Source: Zea mays (Eukaryota; Streptophyta; Magnoliopsida; Poales; Poaceae). Taken from it: a DNA stretch of 64,000 nt. Made by a program: the position numbers and the translations under genes. Shown in pieces: positions 41,388 to 53,300 of this stretch (position 1 is its first letter; the number at the start of each line of letters is the position of its first letter). The DNA lies in assembly GCF_902167145.1 (NCBI RefSeq), contig NC_050096.1, positions 293,892,200-293,956,199 of the forward strand, given 5' to 3'. The notes below the pieces were generated by a model. That model worked only from the letters and a program-made list of their open reading frames with translations, made no database searches and was not told the DNA's origin.

Positions 41388-43490
41388 ATGTCGGGAGAAC
41401 ACGCCAAGAGGGAGATGGAGACCGGCGACAAGCCCATCGGCGACAAGCCCACTACAAGTCACGGGAAGGCTTCATCGGAAGAGTCCTGCAACAAAAAGAA
41501 AGGGAAGGAAAAGAAATCCTCTTCCCACAAGTCGCATCGGAGTGGCGACAAGAAAAAGAAGATGAGGAAGGTGGTCTACTACGAGACCGATACTTCATCA
41601 CCTTTCACCTCCGGCTCCGACGCGCCCTCCATAACTTCTAAGCGCCATGAGCGCAAGAAGTTTAGTAAGATCCCCTTACACTACCCTCGCATTTCTAGAC
41701 ATACTCCATTACTTTCCGTTCCATTAGGCAAACCGCCAACCTTTGACGGTGAAGATTATGCTAGGTGGAGTGATTTAATGAAATTTCATCTAACCTCACT
41801 CCACAAAAGTATATGGAATGTTGTTGAGTTTGGAGCACAGGTACCATCCGTAAGGGATGAGGATTATGATGAGGACGAAGTGGCCCAAATCGAGGTACCA
41901 TCCGTAAGGGATGAGGACGAAGTGGCCCAAATCGAGCACTTCAACTCCCAAGCCACAACCATACTCCTCGCCTCTCTAAGTAGGGAGGAGTACAACAAGG
42001 TGCAAGGATTAAAGAGCGCCAAGGAAGTTTGGGACGTGCTCAAGACCACGCACGGGGGTGATGAACTAACCAAGATCACCAAGCGGGAGACGATCGAGGG
42101 GGAGCTCGGTCGCTTCCGTCTTCGCCAAGGGGAGGAGCCACAAGACATGTACAACCGGCTCAAAACCTTGGTGAATCAAGTGCGCAACCTCGGGAGCAAA
42201 AAATGGGATGACCATGAAATGGTTAAGGTTATTCTAAGATCACTTATTTTCCTTAACCCTACTCAAGTCCAATTAATTCGTGGTAACTCAAGATATACAC
42301 TAATGACTCCCGAGGAAGTAATCGGGAATTTTGTGAGCTTTGAGTTTATGATCAAAGGCTCAAGGAAGATCAACGAGCTTGACGGTCCCTCCACGACCGA
42401 AGCTCAACCGGTCGCATTCAAAGCGACGGAGGAGAAGAAGGAGGAGTCTACACCGAGTAGAACACCCATCGACGCCTCCAAGCTCGACAACGAGGAAATG
42501 ACACTTGTCATCAAGAGCTTCCGCCAAATCCTCAAGCAAAGGAGGGGGAAAGATTACAAGCCCCGCTCCAAGAAGGTTTGCTACAAGTGTGGTAAGCCCG
42601 GTCACTTTATAGCAAAATGTCCTATTTTTAGTGACAGTGACAGGGGCGACGACAAAAAGGGAAGAAGAAAGGAGAAGAAGAGGTACTACAAGAAGAAGGG
42701 CGGCGATGCCCATGTTTGTCGCGAGTGGGACTCCGACGAAAGCTCTAGCGACTCCTCCGACGACGAGGACGCCGCCAACATCGTCGTCACCAAGGGACTT
42801 CTCTTCCCCAACGTCGGCCACAAGTGCCTCATGGCAAAGGACGACAAAAAGAAGAAGGTTAAATCCAAATCCTCCACTAGATATGAGTCTTCTAGCGATG
42901 ATAATGCTAGTGATAAGGAAGATAATTTGCGTACACTTTTTGCCAACCTAAACATGCAACAAAAGGAAAAATTAAATGAATTGATTAGTGCTATACATGA
43001 GAAGGATGATCTCTTGGACTCCCAAGAGGACTTCCTTATTAAAGAAAACAAAAAGCATGTTAAGGTAAAAAATGCTTATGCTCTAGAAGTAGAAAAGTGT
43101 GAAAAATTATCTAGTGAGCTAAGCACTTGCCATGAGACTATTGACAACCTTAGAAATGAAAATGCTAATTTGTTAGCTAAGGTTGATTCAAACGTATGTA
43201 ATGTTTCAATTCCCAATCCTATAAATGATAATGATGATTTGTTTGCTAATATTGAAGAATTGAACATTTCTCTTGCTAGCCTTAGAGATGAAAATGAAAA
43301 ATTGCTTGCTAAGGCTAAAGATTTTGATGCTTGCAATGCCACCATTTCCGACCTTAGAAGTAAAAATGATATATTGCATGCTAAGGTTGTAGAATTAAAA
43401 TCTTGCAAAGCCCCTACATCTACCATTGAACATACTTCTATTTGCACTAGATGTAGAGATATTGATATTAATGCTATTCATGATCACATG
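41388..43490 (+). pseudogene. gag: Gag of the Opie-type element, first 701 codons
   Basis: Translation would start at ATG 41388 (MSGEHAKREMETGDKP). The order matches the Ji-type Gag: a Lys/Ser-rich N-terminus, the gag core (PLGKPPTFDGEDYARWSDLM) and a CCHC knuckle CYKCGKPGHFIAKC near residue 398. An acidic stretch and a coiled coil follow. A short internal duplication (41839-41934) repeats VPSVRDED..EVAQIE. The frame is open up to the Huck insertion, where ACATG (43486-43490) is the target-site copy; the remainder is at 56119-56714. Apart from the insertion I see no lesion. Confidence 0.88.
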
Positions 43491-43898
43491 TGTCGGGGAC
43501 CATAATTAGGGGTACCCTCAAGACTCCTAATTCTCAGCTGGTAACCCCCATCAGCATAAAGCTGCAAAGGCCTGATGGGTGCGATTAAGTCAGGGATCAG
43601 TCCGTTCGAGCGACTCGATCATGCCTCGCCCGAGCCTAGCCTCGGGCAAGGGCAGCCGACCCGGGAGGATTTCCGTCCCGCCCGAGGCCCCCCTCCAACG
43701 GCGGACACATCTCCGGCTCGCCCGAGGCCCTGCCTTCGCTAAGAAGCAATCCTGACTAAATCGCCGCACCGACCGACCGAATCGCAGGAGCATTTAACGC
43801 AAAGGTGGCCTGACACCTTTATCCTGACGCACGCCCCCCGGCAGAGCCGAAGTGACCGCCGTCACTTCGCCGCTCCACTGACCGGCCTGACAGAAGGA
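43491..43898 (+). repeat. Truncated 5' LTR of Huck
   Basis: It begins TGTCGGGGACCATAATTAGG and follows the 3' LTR to CTGACAGAAGGA. It then continues as gag (AGAACAACATTCGAGC) instead of the LTR text CAGCGCCGCC found at 54901. It lacks the TATA box and so has no promoter of its own. Confidence 0.9.
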
Positions 43899-45965
43899 AG
43901 AACAACATTCGAGCTCGCCCCGTCCTCTCCCCCGCCAACGGAGGAGGAGGCGGGGCAACCAAGGCCAAGCGGGAGGCCGCGCCTCGTCGACTGTCGAGCG
44001 AGTCGACGTCCCCAGCGCTCCAACGGGGGGCGCGTCGGGCGTCGACCTCGCGTTTGAGACGAAGGCGGGCGCCGTCTCCCCGCGACACGCCAATCCCGAG
44101 CAAGTGGACGACGCCAGTGCGCTCGCGGAAAGCTTACAGGACGTCGCCCTCGTACCTGAGACGACGGTGCAATCAGTCCCCGACGTGACTATGTCGCTGC
44201 TCGTCGACCGAAAGGTACCGACCGATTCCCATCCTACGTCATTTGGACTCAGCCTCAACCCGCCTAGCGACCTTGCTTTGGCGGGCGCTCTCGTAGAGGC
44301 GAGTACAAACCCTCTGGGGTTTTGCATGTGGTCGCCCTGGGACCGGCTGACGGACGTCTCGACCTACGGGCCCTCTGGGTCCGAGGAAGATGACGGCCCC
44401 AACATCTGTTGGGATTTCTCTGGATTTGGCAACCCCAGTGCCATGCAGGACTTCATGACCGCATGTGACTACTGCCTCTCCGACTGTTCCGATGGTAGCC
44501 GCAGCCTCGACGACGAGGACTGCGGCCCAAGCCGCGAATGTTTCCACGTCGATCTAGGGGATCCCTCCGAAGGCAATCATCTCGGCATGCCGGAGGACGG
44601 TGATCTCCCTAGGCCGGTGCCTCGCGCTGACATCCCACGGGAGCTAGCTGTGGTCCCCGTTCCGGCGGGGGGTCACGACCCACAGCGCGAGCAAGTCCGC
44701 GGGGCGCAGGCCAGGCTCGACGAGGGAGCAGGAGCGCTTGAGCCGGTCCGCCGGGACGTCGGACAGGCATGGGCGTGCCAACCCCCGGCCGGAGAAATAC
44801 GTCACCTGCCCCAGGGTCTCCAGCACCGTGTCGCCGACGGCGTCAGAGTCAGGCCACCACCCGCATCCAGTGGGGTCGGCCAGAACCTGGCTGCAGCAGC
44901 AATGCTTCTCCGCGCAATGCCGGAGCCATCAACCACCGAGGGTCGGCGAATCCAGGGAGAGCTCAAGAATCTCCTGGAAGGCGCTGTGGTCCGACGGGCC
45001 GAGAGCTCTGCCTCCCGAAGGCAGGGATACCCCTCGGAACCTCATGTCGCGACTTCCCGATTCATGCGGGAAGCCTCGGTCTACACCGGGCGCACGCGCA
45101 ACACCGCGCCTGCGGCCCCGGGTCACCTCGACAACGAGCACCATCATCGCGACCGTCGGGCCCACCTCGATGAGAGGGTGCGCCGAGGTTACCACCCCAG
45201 GCGTGGGGGACGCTACGACAGCGGGGAGGATCGGAGTCCCTCGCCCGATCCACCCGGTCCGCAGGCCTTCAGCCGGGCCATCCGACGGGCGCCGTTCCCG
45301 ACCCGGTTCCGACCCGCGACTACTATCACAAAGTACTCGGGGGAAACGAGACCGGAACTGTGGCTCGCGGACTACCGCCTGGCCTGCCAACTGGGTGGAA
45401 CGGACGACGAAAACCTCATCATCCGCAACCTCCCCCTGTTCCTCTCCGACACCGCACGCGCCTGGTTGGAGCACCTGCCTCCGGGGCAGATCTCCAACTG
45501 GGATGACCTGGTCCAAGCCTTCGCCGGCAATTTCCAGGGCACGTACATGCGCCCCGGGAATTCCTGGGACCTCCGAAGCTGCCGGCAGCAGCCAGGAGAG
45601 TCTCTCCGGGACTACATCCGGCGATTCTCGAAGCATCGCACCGAGCTGCCCAACATCACCGACTCGGATGTCATCGGCGCGTTCCTTGCCGGCACCACCT
45701 GCCGCGACCTGGTGAGTAAGTTGGGTCGCAAGACCCCCACCAGGGCAAGCGAGCTGATGGACATCGCCACCAAGTTCGCCTCTGGCCAGGAGGCGGTTGA
45801 AGCTATCTTCCGAAAGGACAAGCAGCCCCAGGGCCGCCCATCGGAAGATGCTCCCAAGGCATCAACTCCGCGCGGCGCTAAGAAGAAAGGCAAGAAGAAG
45901 TCGCAAGCGAAACGTGACGCCGCCGACGCGGACCTTGTCGCCGCCGCCGAGTACAAGAACCCTCG
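43899..45965 (+). pseudogene. gag: Gag of Huck, lacking its start
   Basis: From the deletion junction the gag frame is open for about 690 codons, with no ATG at its head and a TGA just upstream from LTR text. It includes the acidic N-terminal region and the capsid core (TRPELWLADYRLACQLGG, ARAWLEHLPPGQISNWDD, PGNSWDLRSCRQQPGESL). It ends in a Lys-rich stretch. Close to 45965-45990 the homologous reading shifts frame by a two-base loss relative to the Doke-like copy, so gag is cut off from the protease region. Confidence 0.85.
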
Positions 45966-46963
45966 GAACCCCCGGAGGTGCCAACCTCTTCGACAAGATG
46001 CTCAAGGAGCCGTGCCCCTATCATCAGGGGCCCGTCAAGCACACCCTTGAGGAGTGTGTCATGCTTCGGCGCCACTTCCACAGGGCCGGGCCACCTGCGG
46101 AGGGTGGCAGGGCCCGCGACGACGACAAGAAGGAAGATCACCAAGCAGGAGAGTTCCCCGAGGTCCACGACTGCTTCATGATCTACGGTGGGCATGCGGC
46201 GAATGCCTCGGCTCGGCATCGCAAGCAAGAGCGCCGGGAGGTCTACTCGGTGAAGGTAGCGGCGCCAGTCTACCTAGACTGGTCTGACAAGCCCATCACC
46301 TTCGACCAAGCTGATCACCCCGACCACGTGCCGAGCCCGGGGAAATACCCGCTCGTCGTCGACCCCATCGTCGGCGACGTCAAGCTCACCAAGGTCCTTA
46401 TGGACGGGGGCAGCTGCCTCAACATCATCTACGCCGAGACCCTCAGGCTCCTGCGCGTCGATCTGTCCTCCGTCTGAGCAGGCGCTGCGCCCTTCCACGG
46501 GATCATTCCCGGGAAGCGCGTCCAGCCCATCGGACGACTCGACCTTCCCGTCTGCTTCGGAACGCCCTCCAACTTCCGAAGGGAGATCCTGACGTTCGAG
46601 GTGGTCGGGTTCCGAGGAACCTACCACGCGGTACTGGGGAGGCCATGCTACGCGAAGTTCATGGCCGTCCCCAGCTACACCTACCTGAAGCTCAAGATGT
46701 CGGGCCCCAACGGGGTCATCACCATCGACCCCACGTACAAACACGCGTTCGAATGCGACGTGGAGTGCGTGGAGTACGCCGAGGCCCTCGTCGAATCCGA
46801 GGCCCTCATCGCCGACTTGGAAAGCCTCTCCAAAGAGGTGCCAGACGTGAAGCGCCATGCCGGCAACTTCGAGCCAGTGGAGACGGTTAAGGCCGTCCCC
46901 CTCGACCCCAATGGTGACGCCTCCAAGCAGATCCGGATCGGTTCCGGGCTCGACCCCAAATAG
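45966..46963 (+). pseudogene. gag 3' end and protease of Huck, broken
   Basis: The frame continues the gag tail (KMLKEPCPYHQGPVKHTLEE, HDCFMIYGGHAANASARHRK) into protease with KVLMDGGSCLNIIYAETLRL, keeping the DGGS catalytic signature that the Doke-like copy has lost. A TGA at 46475-46477 and a TAG at 46961-46963 interrupt it. The TAG lies between protease and RT. Confidence 0.82.
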
Positions 46964-48366
46964 GAAGCAGTGCTCGTCGACTTCCTCCGCGCGAACGCCG
47001 ACGTCTTCGCGTGGAGTCCCTCGGATATGCCCGGCATACCGAGGGATGTCGCCGAGCACTCGCTGGACATCCGAGCCGGAGCCCGACCCGTCAAGCAGCC
47101 TCTGTGCCGATTCGACGAGAAGAAGCGCAGAGCCATAGGCGAGGAGATCCACAAGCTAATGGCGGCAAGGTTCATCAAAGAGGTATTCCATCCCGAATGG
47201 CTTGCCAACCCTGTGCTTGTGAGAAAGAAAAGGGGGAAATGGCGGATGTGTATAGACTACACTGGTCTGAACAAAGCATGTCCGAAGGTTCCCTACCCTC
47301 TACCTCGCATCGATCAAATCGTGGATTTCCACTGCTGGGTGCGAAACCCTGTCTTTCCTCGACGCCTACTCAGGGTATCACCAAATCAGGATGAAAGAGT
47401 CCGACCAGCTCGCGACTTCTTTCATCACGCCCTTCGGCATGTACTGCTATGTCACCATGTCGTTCGGTTTGAGGAATGCGGGCGCGACGTATCAACGGTG
47501 CATGAATCATGTGTTCGGCGAACACATCGGTCGCACGGTCGAGGCCTACGTCGATGACATCGTAGTCAAGACAAGGAAAGCTTCCGACCTCCTCTCCGAC
47601 CTTGACGTGACATTCCGATGTCTCAAAGCGAAAGGCGTCAAGCTCAATCCCGAGAAGTGTGTCTTCGGGGTCCCCCGGGGCATGCTCTTGGGGTTCATCG
47701 TCTCTAAGCGGGGCATCGAAGCCAACCCGGAGAAGATCGCAGCCATCACCAGCATGGGCCCATCAAGGACTTAAAAGGCATACAGAGGGTCATGGGATGT
47801 CTCGCGGTCCTGAGCCGCTTCATCTCACGCCTCGGCGAAAGAGGTCTGCCTCTGTACCGCCTCTTAAGGAAGGCCGAGTGCTTCGCTTGGACCCCTGAGG
47901 CCGAGGAGGCTCTCGGGAACCTGAAGGCGCTCCTCACAAAGGCGCCTATCTTGGTGCCTCCAACTGATGGAGAAGCCCTCTTGGTCTACGTCGCCGCGAC
48001 CACTCAGGTGGTTAGCGCTGCGATTGTAGTCGAGAGGCAAGAAGAGGGGCATGCATTGCCCGTTCAGAGGCCGGTTTACTTCGTCAGCGAGGTACTGTCC
48101 GAAACCAAGATCCGCTACCCACAAGTTCAGAAGCTGCTGTATGCAGTGATCCTGACGCGGCGTAAGTTGCGACACTACTTCGAGTCTCATCCGGTAACTG
48201 TGGTGTCATCCTTCCCCCTGGGGGAGATCATCCAGTGCCGAGAGGCCTCGGGCAGGATTGCAAAGTGGGCGGTGGAAATCATGGGCGAGACAATCTCGTT
48301 CGCCCCTCGGAAGGCCATCAAGTCCCAGGTACTGGCGGACTTCGTGGCCGAATGGGTTTACACCTA
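46964..48366 (+). pseudogene. Reverse transcriptase and RNase H of Huck, broken
   Basis: RT starts EAVLVDFLRANADVFAWSPS. A one-base gain near 47327 shifts the frame, and the palm motif YVDDIVVKT follows at about 47546. A one-base loss near 47766 shifts it again. From 47792 the connection and RNase H part is open ([40 protein letters not shown]) until a TAG at 48365. The domain content is complete, but the polyprotein is not. Confidence 0.82.
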
Positions 48367-48403
48367 GCTACCGACGGCTCCGATCCAACCGGAGCTCTGG
48401 ACC

Positions 48404-50338
48404 ATGTTTTTCGACGGGTCGCTGATGAAGATGGAAGCCGGCGCGGGCCTACTCTTCATCTCGCCCCTCAGGAAACACCTACGCTATGTGCTACGCCTCC
48501 ATTTCTCGGCGTCCAACAATGTGGCTGAGTACGAGGCTCTGATCAACGGGTTGCGGATCGCCATCGAGCTAGGGGTCAGGCGCCTCGACGCCCGCGGTGA
48601 CTCACAGCTCGTCATCGACCAAGTCATGAAGAACTCTCACTGCCGCGACCCGAAGATGGAGGCCTACTGCGATGAGGTTCGGCGCCTGGAAGACAAGTTC
48701 TACGGGCTCGAGCTTAACCACATCGCTCGGCGCTACAACGAGACCGCGGACGAGCTGGCGAAAATAGCCTCGGGGCGAACAACGGTTCCCCCAGACGTCT
48801 TCTCCTGGGATCTGCATCAACCCTCCGTCAAGATCGACGACACGCCCAAGCCCGAGGCGCCCTCGGTACAGCCCGAGGCACCCTCAGCTCGGCCTGAGGC
48901 ACCCTCAGCTCGGCCTGAGGCACCCTCAGCTCAGCCCGAGGCACCCTCAGCTCGGCCCGAGGCACCCTCAGCTCAGCCTGAGGCACCCTCAGCTCGGCCC
49001 GAGGCGCCCTCGGTTCAGCCCGAGGAACCCTCAGCCTCCGAGGGCGAGGCACTGCGCATCGAGGAGGAGCGGAGCGGGGCCACGCCTGATCGAAATTGGC
49101 AGACCCCGTACCTGCAATATCTCCGCCAAGGAGAGATACCCCTCGACCGAGCCGAGGCTCGGCGGGTAGCGCGACGCGTCAAGTCGTTCGTCTTGCTGGG
49201 TGATGAGAAGGAGCTCTACCACCGCAGCCCCTCGGGCATCCTCCAGCGATGCATCTCCGTCGCCGAAGGTCAGGAACTCCTGCAAGAGATACACTCGGGG
49301 GCTTGCGGCCATCACGCAGCGCCTCGAGCCCTTGTCGGGAATGCTTTCCGACAAGGCTTCTACTGGCCAACGGCGGTGGCTGACGCCACTAGAATTGTCC
49401 GCACCTGCGAAGGGTGTCAATTCTATGCGAAGCAGACCCACCTGCCCGCTCAGGCTCTACAGACGATACCCATCTCCTGGCCCTTTGCTGTGTGGGGTCT
49501 GGACCTCGTCGGCCCCTTACAGAAGGCGCCCGGGGGCTACACGCACCTGCTGGTCGCCATCGACAAATTCTCCAAGTGGGTCGAGGTCCGACCTCTGAAC
49601 AGCATCAGGTCCGAGCAGGCGGTGGCGTTCTTCACCAACATCATCCATCGCTTCGGGGTCCCGAACTCCATCATCACCGACAACGGTACCCAGTTCACCG
49701 GCAGAAAATTCTTGGATTTCTGCGAGGATCACCGCATCCGGGTGGACTGGGCCGCCGTGGCTCATCCCATGTTGAATGGGCAAGTAGAGCGTGCCAACAG
49801 CATGATTCTACAGGGGCTCAAGCCTCGGATTTACAACGACCTCAACAAGTTCGGCAAGCGATGGATGAAGGAACTCCCCTCGGTGGTCTGGAGCCTGAGG
49901 ACGACGCCGAGTCGGGCCACGGGTTTCACGCCATTCTTCCTGGTCTACGGGGCCGAGGCCGTCTTGCCCACTGACCTGGAATATGGCTCCCCGAGGACGA
50001 GGGCCTACAACGATCAAAGCAACCAAGCTAGCCGAGAAGACTCGCTGGACCAGCTGGAAGAGGCTCGGGACAAGGCCTTACTACACTCGGCGCGGTACCA
50101 GCAGTCCCTGCGACGCTACCACGCCCGAGGGGTCCGGCCCCGAGACCTCCAGGTGGGCGACCTGGTGCTTCGGCTGCGGCAAGACGCCCGAGGGAGGCAC
50201 AAGCTCACGCCCCCCTGGGAGGGGCCATTCGTCATCGCCAAAGTTCTGAAGCCCGGAACGTACAAGCTGGCCAACAGTCAAGGCAAAGTCTACGGCAACG
50301 CTTGGAACATCCGACAGCTACGTCGCTTCTACCCTTAA
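48404..50338 (+). pseudogene. Archaeal-type RNase H, Pro-rich linker and integrase of Huck (open 644 codons)
   Basis: This is the longest open part of Huck pol. Residues 1-130 hold the second RNase H (MFFDGSLMKMEAGAGLLFIS, NNVAEYEALINGLRIAIEL, ARGDSQLVIDQV). A repeat linker rich in PEAPSA follows (about 150-210). The zinc-binding H2C2 region comes next (HSGACGHHAAPRALVG, CEGCQFYAKQ), then the integrase core with LDLVGPLQKAPGG, ITDNGTQFTGRKF and GQVERANSM. The C-terminal tail contains VGDLVLRLRQDARG. It ends at TAA 50336-50338. Upstream lesions mean it can no longer be made as part of Gag-Pol, so I list it as a pseudogene segment. Confidence 0.85.
48851..49036 (+). repeat. 24-bp coding minisatellite in Huck pol linker
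   Basis: About eight 24-base units (CCCGAGGCACCCTCAGCTCG type) encode PEAPSARP, PEAPSAQP and variants, ending PEEPSASEG. The length is a multiple of three, so the frame is kept. The Doke-like copy has only a short degenerate version near 18690-18720. Confidence 0.9.
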
Positions 50339-53300
50339 GATGTTTTCAAGTTGTTCATATACCTCGCACCCACGCAAAGTTTAGTCATCAAGGAAGGGTC
50401 GGCCTCGCCTCGGCAAAGCCCGACCCTCCCTCGGGGGCTAAAAGGGGGGGAACCCCCTCTGCGTTGAAATTTTCCTCGAAAAAAGATCTCTTCTGCCAGA
50501 ATATCTTTCGTGCTTTCTGACTACTTCGAAAAGTGGATCCTAAAAACGACGGAGTACACGTAAGCAGCCAAGGCTGACCGAGCCGAGGGACTCCTACGCC
50601 TCCGGGATACGGATACCTCACTCATCACCTTCTGCGATAAGTAACTCACGTTCGGATAAAGCGATTCCGCGGACCGAACAAGTCTTCACGTTCGGAAGCT
50701 CTTCTGCCGAAGCGATCCTTCGAGCCTTCTCGACTGAGTCGGTGACAGGGCCTCATGGATGGGTGAAAGTGCGCGTAAGCGGCAAGGCCGACCGAGCCGA
50801 GGGACTCCCACGCCTCCGGGATACGGATACCTCACTCATCACCTTCCGCGAGAAGCAGCTCTCGCTCACACAAACATCCCTGTTACCGACAAAAGAGTCC
50901 AGATACTCGAAACAAGAGGAAAGGAGACACAGCTTTACAACTAGCGAGGGTGTGTATTCTGGCCTCGGCGGCCGCAGAAGGCACACGCTGCAAGACACTC
51001 TGATCCTGCAGGCTCGGGTCTTGACGCTGGAAGGGGGCAGTGGCACCCTCGGCATCGACGACACCTTCAGCGAGGTCCGACCTAGCCTCGGACAGCGACG
51101 CGGTCCAGGGATCCTCACTCTGGAGAACGACGTCATCGCCACGCCCGGACAATCGCTGCCAGGGACTTCTCCGGGAATCCGACCCGAGCAGGCGGCTCGG
51201 CCGGCTCCCCCTGGGGCCTCGGCCAACCATCTTCCAAGGGCGCCAGCCCAACCCGAGGCCTCGGCTGATCAACCCCGGCGTCGGTCCCGCTAACGGACAA
51301 CCCGGCTAGGCTCCGGCCAACCAGGTTTCATTATCGAGCCAACTCCGCCTCTGTTCAGGCTGATATCGCTACCCCTGGCCTTGGCTCGTCGTAGAGCGGC
51401 CAAGGGGTCCCTTTAACTAAGCTAGAGGAGACTCAGACAACAAGGTCGACCGAGCCGAGGGACTCCTACGCCTCCGGGATACGGATACCTCACTCGTCAC
51501 CTTGACACGGGGCGACTCATGCTTGGTGAAGCGGTTCAGATAATCAACAGGCGAGTCTTAGTGCTCGAAAATGAGGAAAAAACACGGCTCCGTGCCAAAA
51601 TTACATACATGTTCAGGCCTCGACAGCCACGATGAACAAAAACACTGGCATTCAAAGTGCCATTACGAACGGAACTCTGGTTCCCCCTCCACAGGTACGA
51701 ACAACCCCACTCCATGGGGGAGGGCCTGCGGAGCAACAGAAGACTGACGAGCGGCTCGCCGCCGCCCGCTCTGACTACGACGACAACGACCCCCGCTCCG
51801 GGTGGCCAAACTGCAGCAGTGCAGGCCTCAGGGCGGGCGCTGCTGCAATCTTGCCCTCGCCCACGCCGACGCTCGAGGGGCGAGGACAAGTACAAAGAGC
51901 CGGAGGCCCGAAGCGCGGATGGTGGCGGTGATCTCGTCGGCGACGGGGACTTCTCGAACCGCCCCCGCCTCGGCACCGACGGCAGGGGCCATCAGCCCTC
52001 CGACAGATCCCCACTCAAATCCTCCTGGACGAGTGGGGCACTGGCCTCCGCGTGAAGATGCCACGCCGGTGCAAAGGCAGGGCCACCCTAGAACACGAAC
52101 GCCGCCCTAGCAGCGCGCGGCATCTGGGGTGGTCCTCCCATGCACACGGCGCGGCAGCCGCCCCCCCGGCAGGAGGGGCCGCCGGGAGCCAAGCCAACGA
52201 GCCCGACACGCTGGAGGTGACGACGCCCGCCGTCGACCAGCTCCGCGTTGTCGAAGTCCGGGCCGCCCGCAGGGCCAGTGAGCGCCCTCTCCCTCGAACG
52301 CCGCAGGAGAGGGTGACCCACGAACCCGCGCGGGAGGTAGAGCGCCGGCTCAGCCCGGCCCCCACCCCAGCGAGGATGATGAACATCCTTGAAGCTGAGG
52401 GTGGGACCAAGATCGCAGCCCGGCTCGCTTCTCCCCATCCAAGCGTTGGAGGTCACCGTCTTGGGTGACCACCGGCGGAGGGGAGCAACCGGGCTGTGTG
52501 ATGAAAATCCTTGAAGCCGAATGATGGCTGAAAGGTACCAACTCCCACGGAGTTGCGTTCCTCCAACGATGAGGCGAAAAGACGGCGGGTATCCCCCATC
52601 CGGGGGCTTGGAAGGTGGAAAGACACGATGCATAAGGGAGCGAGAAGACATGGTCGCCTTCCGAAAGGGGTCGCCCTCCTTTTAAAGGCAACTCTCCCTA
52701 CTTGCACCCCAAACGGTCACGGGCTGAGTCTTCTCCAACACGATCCAGGGCCCTCCCCTGCGGCGCGGGGGCTGGGTCCCGCATGTCATGCAAACCGGCT
52801 CAGAGCAGAGGAAGCCAAACCGCCGCGCGCGGCGCACATAACCGCCCAGCGGTTACAAGTGACCCTCCACTTTTGCCCGGACCAACGGGCGAAAGAGGCG
52901 GGCAGCCATGCAGGCGGCATGCAACCACGCCAAGCGGACGCGCTTCTCCGACTCCCAACGCGCCCAGCCTGGAGGCCCAGGCCCACGCGTCACGCAGCCG
53001 GCGCGCCGGATGCTGCATGCAAGCGACTGCACCGCCACTTGCGCCACCACCGCGCCTCTTCGGTTGCGGAACCAATACCGCGACTCGAGGCGACCCAGCA
53101 CACAGCTCAGTAGCGCCAGCCTGGCGCGGCGGTCAATGCGGCCGAAAGTGGGCCGGCAGTAATGACGGTGGCAGGCGGGCGGGAGCAGCGGTCACGTCGT
53201 CAGCCGAGCTCACGTCCCATCCGGGGGCAGCAAGAGAACCCCCTCTCACGGCGTGAAGACAACGCGCCCGTGATCCATTCCTCGAACGGCTCGCGTACGC

